64,000 bases of DNA from Jiangella anatolica (GTDB taxonomy: Bacteria > Actinomycetota > Actinomycetes > Jiangellales > Jiangellaceae): assembly GCF_003236295.1 (NCBI RefSeq), contig NZ_POTW01000019.1, forward strand, positions 22,819 through 86,818, written 5' to 3'. The notes below the pieces were generated by a model, which was not told the origin of the DNA, did no database searches, and was given only the letters and a program-made list of their open reading frames with translations. A program made the translations under genes and the position numbers. Positions 61,519 through 64,000 of this stretch are shown here, piece after piece (positions within the stretch are counted from its first letter, which is position 1; each line of letters begins with the position of its first letter).

Positions 61519-62643
61519 ATGGCGACCCACGCGCACGGACGACCGTCCCCGGCGCCGGGCGGGGCGCGGCTGGACAGGTCCGGCTCTGCGCAGCCGGACG
61601 GCACGCTGCCGGCGGGCGCCGCGGCGCCCGCCGGCCCGACCTCCCTCACCCGCCCGTCCTGGACGTATGTCGCCCGCCGCTCGGTGCGCGAGTTCCTCCG
61701 CGACGAGTGCCCGGACCTCGCAGCGGCGCTGACGTACTACTCGATGCTGTCGCTGTTCCCGGCGCTGGTGGCGCTGGCGTCGTTGCCGGCGCTCATCGGG
61801 CAGGACAGCCAGCGGACGACCGACCAGCTCGTCGGCATCGTCCAGGACATCGCGCCGTCACTGATGACGTCGGATCTCGAGGGGCCCATCAATCAGCTCA
61901 CCAATGCCCCGGGTGCCGGCTCAGCGCTGGTCATCGGTCTGCTGGCCGCGCTGTGGTCGGCGTCCGGCTACGTCGGCGCCTTCGGCCGCGCGATGAACCG
62001 CATCTACGACGTCGACGAGGGCCGGCCGTTCTGGAAGCTGCGCCCGCAGCAGCTCGCGCTCACGCTGGCGACGATGCTGCTGGTGCTGGCGGCCGCCGTG
62101 CTGCTGGTGGTCAGCGGCCCGGTGGCGCGGGCGATCGGCGACTCGATCGGCGTCGGCGACACCGCCGTCACCGTGTGGAACATCGCCAAGTGGCCGGCGC
62201 TCGTGCTGGTCGTCGCGATGATCGTGGCGATGCTCTACTGGGGCACGCCGAACGTGCGCCGGCCGCGGTTCCGCTGGGTCAGCGCCGGCGCCTTCATCGC
62301 GATCGTCGTCTGGGCGCTCGGCTCGGCCGCGTTCGGGCTGTACGTGGCGAACTTCGGCAGCTACAACAAGACCTACGGGTCGCTGGCCGGGGTGATCGTC
62401 TTCCTGCTGTGGTTGTGGCTGACGAACCTGGCGCTGCTGTTCGGCGCCGAGGTCGACGCCGAGACCGAGCGGGCCCGCGAGCTGCTGGCCGGCGTGCCCG
62501 CCGAGGAGGCGATCCAGTTGCCGCCTCGCGACACGCGCCAGATCGAGAAGGAAGCCGAGAAGCACACGACCCTGGTCCGGCGCGGCAGGCGACTGCGCCA
62601 GTCCGGCGGCGACACCACGTCGCTGCCGGAGGAACGCGGCTGA
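61519..62643 (+). CDS. YihY/BrkB-family membrane protein
   Basis: A 374-residue integral membrane protein with about six TM helices. The family markers are DLAAALTYYSMLSLFPALVAL (about residues 68-88), ALWSASGYVGAFGRAMNRIYDVDEGRPFWKLRP and YLANFGSYNKTYGSLAGVIVFLLWLWLTNLALLFGAEVDAE-like motifs. Formerly called RNase BN, it is now a transporter-like or envelope protein. A cytoplasmic tail of about 70 residues follows. It is last in the envelope cluster. Confidence 0.9.
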   Translation: MATHAHGRPSPAPGGARLDRSGSAQPDGTLPAGAAAPAGPTSLTRPSWTYVARRSVREFLRDECPDLAAALTYYSMLSLFPALVALASLPALIGQDSQRTTDQLVGIVQDIAPSLMTSDLEGPINQLTNAPGAGSALVIGLLAALWSASGYVGAFGRAMNRIYDVDEGRPFWKLRPQQLALTLATMLLVLAAAVLLVVSGPVARAIGDSIGVGDTAVTVWNIAKWPALVLVVAMIVAMLYWGTPNVRRPRFRWVSAGAFIAIVVWALGSAAFGLYVANFGSYNKTYGSLAGVIVFLLWLWLTNLALLFGAEVDAETERARELLAGVPAEEAIQLPPRDTRQIEKEAEKHTTLVRRGRRLRQSGGDTTSLPEERG

Positions 62644-62662
62644 CGGTCGCGCTGTCCGCGGG

Positions 62663-62854
62663 TCAGAGCAGGCGGGCCCGGCTGGCGCCGGCGCGGGCCT
62701 CGAGCCGGCGGGCCAGCCGGTCCAGCAGCCGCGCGGCCAGGTCCAGCCGGCGAGCGCGGCGGGCGCGGCGGGCCAACGCGGTGGTGACGGCGTCGTGCTG
62801 CAGTTCCTCGGCGCGCACCCGGTGCAGGGTGTCGGCGTAGGGCTCGAACGTCAC
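62663..62854 (-). CDS. 63-residue basic helical protein
   Basis: It starts at GTG 62854 behind a strong AAAGGAGG and contains MTFEPYADTLHRVRAEELQHDAVTTALARRARRARR-like sequence, strongly helical and Arg/Ala-rich. It has no known domain. It is the last gene of the ribbon-helix-helix/DUF4097 group, 36 bp after the DUF4097 gene. Confidence 0.65.
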   Translation of the reverse strand: MTFEPYADTLHRVRAEELQHDAVTTALARRARRARRLDLAARLLDRLARRLEARAGASRARLL

Positions 62855-62890
62855 GGCGGCCTCCTTTCGGTCACAAGCGAGAGGGCGGGT

Positions 62891-63736
62891 TCACGTCGTG
62901 CGGTTCAGGCGGATCGAGCCGCTGACCGTGCTGACGGACAGCAGCAGGGTCCGGTCGGACTCGCCGGGGGCGTCGGCCTGGTCGAGCTCGGAGCGGATCG
63001 ACCCCGAGATCGACGAGACGTCGAGGTTGGCGGCGGTGCCGGCGACGATGCCGACGAACACGTCGCCGCTGGCGCTGCGGGCGCGCAGGTCGCCCTCGAC
63101 GGCGCGGTGTGCGGTGATGTCGCCGGACGCGGTCTTCAGCTCGACCCGGCCGTCGACGGTGGCGACGCGGATGTCGCCTGACGCCGCGGAGATGCGGCCG
63201 TCGGTCAGCGGCTGCTCGACCTCGATGGCGCCGGAGCCGGACTCGAGGTCGACGCTCCCCCCGGCGGTGCCGAACCGGATCGATCCCGAGCCGGTGCGGA
63301 CGCTCGCGGCGGCGCTCTCGTTGACGTAGACGTCGCCGCTGCCGGTGCTGAGCCGCACATCGTCGCAGGTGTCGACGGAGATGTCGCCGGAGCCGCATTT
63401 GGCGGCGACGTCGGCGAAGCGGCCGTCGAGGCGGATGTCGCCGGAGCCGGCGGTCGCGTCGACGGTGCTGCCGGCCGGCACGGTGACGACGATGTCGACC
63501 GACGTCGAGCGGCCGAGCACCGACATGGTGCGTGGCACCTCGATGCGCAGCGCGCCCGGGCGGTGCTCGACCTGGGTGCGGTGGGCGAGGTCCTCGCCGT
63601 CGGCGCCGGCCGGGCGCAGCTCGACGACGATCTCGGCGGTGTCGGCGGCGGTGACGACGAGGTCGCCGGAGCGCTGGCCGACGCTGAGGCTGATCGGCCC
63701 GTCGGTGGCGAAGGTGTGCGTGACGATGTCGGACAC
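62891..63736 (-). CDS. DUF4097-family beta-helix protein
   Basis: A 281-residue protein with no signal peptide. About ten repeated short strands of the form GSGDIxx run from residue 90 to 270 (ATAGSGDIRL, KCGSGDISV, STGSGDVYV, RTGSGSIRF, ESGSGAIEV, AASGDIRVA). These form the right-handed beta-solenoid of DUF4097. The role is unknown, though many members are linked to envelope or adhesin functions. It follows the ribbon-helix-helix gene by 31 bp. Confidence 0.88.
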   Translation of the reverse strand: MSDIVTHTFATDGPISLSVGQRSGDLVVTAADTAEIVVELRPAGADGEDLAHRTQVEHRPGALRIEVPRTMSVLGRSTSVDIVVTVPAGSTVDATAGSGDIRLDGRFADVAAKCGSGDISVDTCDDVRLSTGSGDVYVNESAAASVRTGSGSIRFGTAGGSVDLESGSGAIEVEQPLTDGRISAASGDIRVATVDGRVELKTASGDITAHRAVEGDLRARSASGDVFVGIVAGTAANLDVSSISGSIRSELDQADAPGESDRTLLLSVSTVSGSIRLNRTT

Positions 63737-63767
63737 GGTGGTCTCCTGGTGGTCGAGCGGTCGGAGG

Positions 63768-63947
63768 TCAGCGGACCCAGCCGGTGAGGTTGCGGCCGAT
63801 GGTCACGCGGGCGGACGAGCGGGCCGGCTCGAGGGTCTGCAGCACGGCGCGGATCAGCCACGCGTTCACCGACATGCCCTCGGCGGCGGCCGCCTCCTCC
63901 ACCCTGACCTTGAGCGTCTCGGGCAACCGGAGCGACACCCGCGACAT
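63768..63947 (-). CDS. ribbon-helix-helix (Arc/CopG-like) DNA-binding protein
   Basis: A 59-residue protein with MSRVSLRLPETLKVRVEEAAAAEGMSVNAWLIRAV, the ribbon-helix-helix of the HicB/Arc type, and a short tail. ATG 63947 follows GGAGG at eight bases. A longer frame to 63977 would start inside that ribosome site. It probably regulates the downstream DUF4097 gene. No toxin gene is adjacent, so an antitoxin role is not supported. Confidence 0.82.
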   Translation of the reverse strand: MSRVSLRLPETLKVRVEEAAAAEGMSVNAWLIRAVLQTLEPARSSARVTIGRNLTGWVR

Positions 63948-64000
63948 GCTCTCGTCCTCCGGCGGCGTGGGCGGCATCGGCGGGGCGGGCGGTTGCGGTG

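Overview
The window is chromosomal DNA of a very GC-rich (roughly 70 percent or more) Gram-positive actinomycete. The evidence is the GC-loaded third codon positions, frequent GTG and TTG starts, DasR-type GntR regulators, an HspR/HAIR heat-shock regulon, a BldD homologue, a Scr1-type HTH plus DUF397 pair, DUF3618, DUF4097 and SPW-repeat proteins, and a Bcr/CflA exporter. Genus cannot be fixed from the sequence. A non-Streptomyces actinomycete, for example Jiangella-like, is plausible. No rRNA or tRNA gene, prophage, insertion sequence or CRISPR array was recognised.

Layout. 1-5.7 kb: an amino-sugar (GlcNAc-type) PTS locus with EIIC (cut by the window edge), two divergent DasR-like regulators around a dre-like operator, a SIS-domain deaminase, EIIB, EIIA and a HAD phosphatase. 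5.7-8.6 kb: small membrane and DUF genes, a long repeat-bearing spacer, a DUF4262 gene behind a LexA-like box, an F420/NADP-type reductase and a PPOX-like protein. 8.6-12 kb: a four-gene ABC operon with two ATPases and two permeases. 12.1-19 kb: an FAD-disulfide reductase, a TrmH-type methyltransferase, two paralogous lipoproteins, an ECF sigma factor with a membrane partner, pyrE and an SDR. 19.2-23 kb: a serine hydrolase, a lower-GC Scr1/DUF397 island and a siderophore-interacting protein. 23-32 kb: clpB and dnaK-grpE-dnaJ-hspR, each preceded by HAIR operators, with lipoproteins and a TetR unit between them. 32-42 kb: membrane acyltransferase, SGNH hydrolase, M14 peptidase, ferritin, an MFS/LysR pair and hutI.

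42-52 kb is the most distinctive part and centres on cyclic di-GMP. It holds a BldD homologue that keeps the c-di-GMP-binding signature. Next to it is a three-gene operon, coupled by ATGA overlaps, that encodes an unrecognised acyltransferase-like protein, an E1/ThiF-nitroreductase fusion and a GAF-GGDEF-EAL enzyme. That operon is preceded by a good promoter and a roughly 430-nt leader packed with perfect hairpins, some closed by UUCG and GAAA loops. Beyond an MFS gene lie eight tandem copies of a 24-bp micro-gene, each with its own strong Shine-Dalgarno and each encoding the heptapeptide MRDNNWN. The array is divergent from a membrane diguanylate cyclase.

52-64 kb: a lactonase-family protein, a drug exporter, a nitroreductase, a GntR/DUF1648 unit with a promoter-embedded operator, an S9 oligopeptidase, a four-gene envelope cluster (YtxH-like, holin-like, DUF3618, BrkB) and a ribbon-helix-helix/DUF4097 operon at the right edge.
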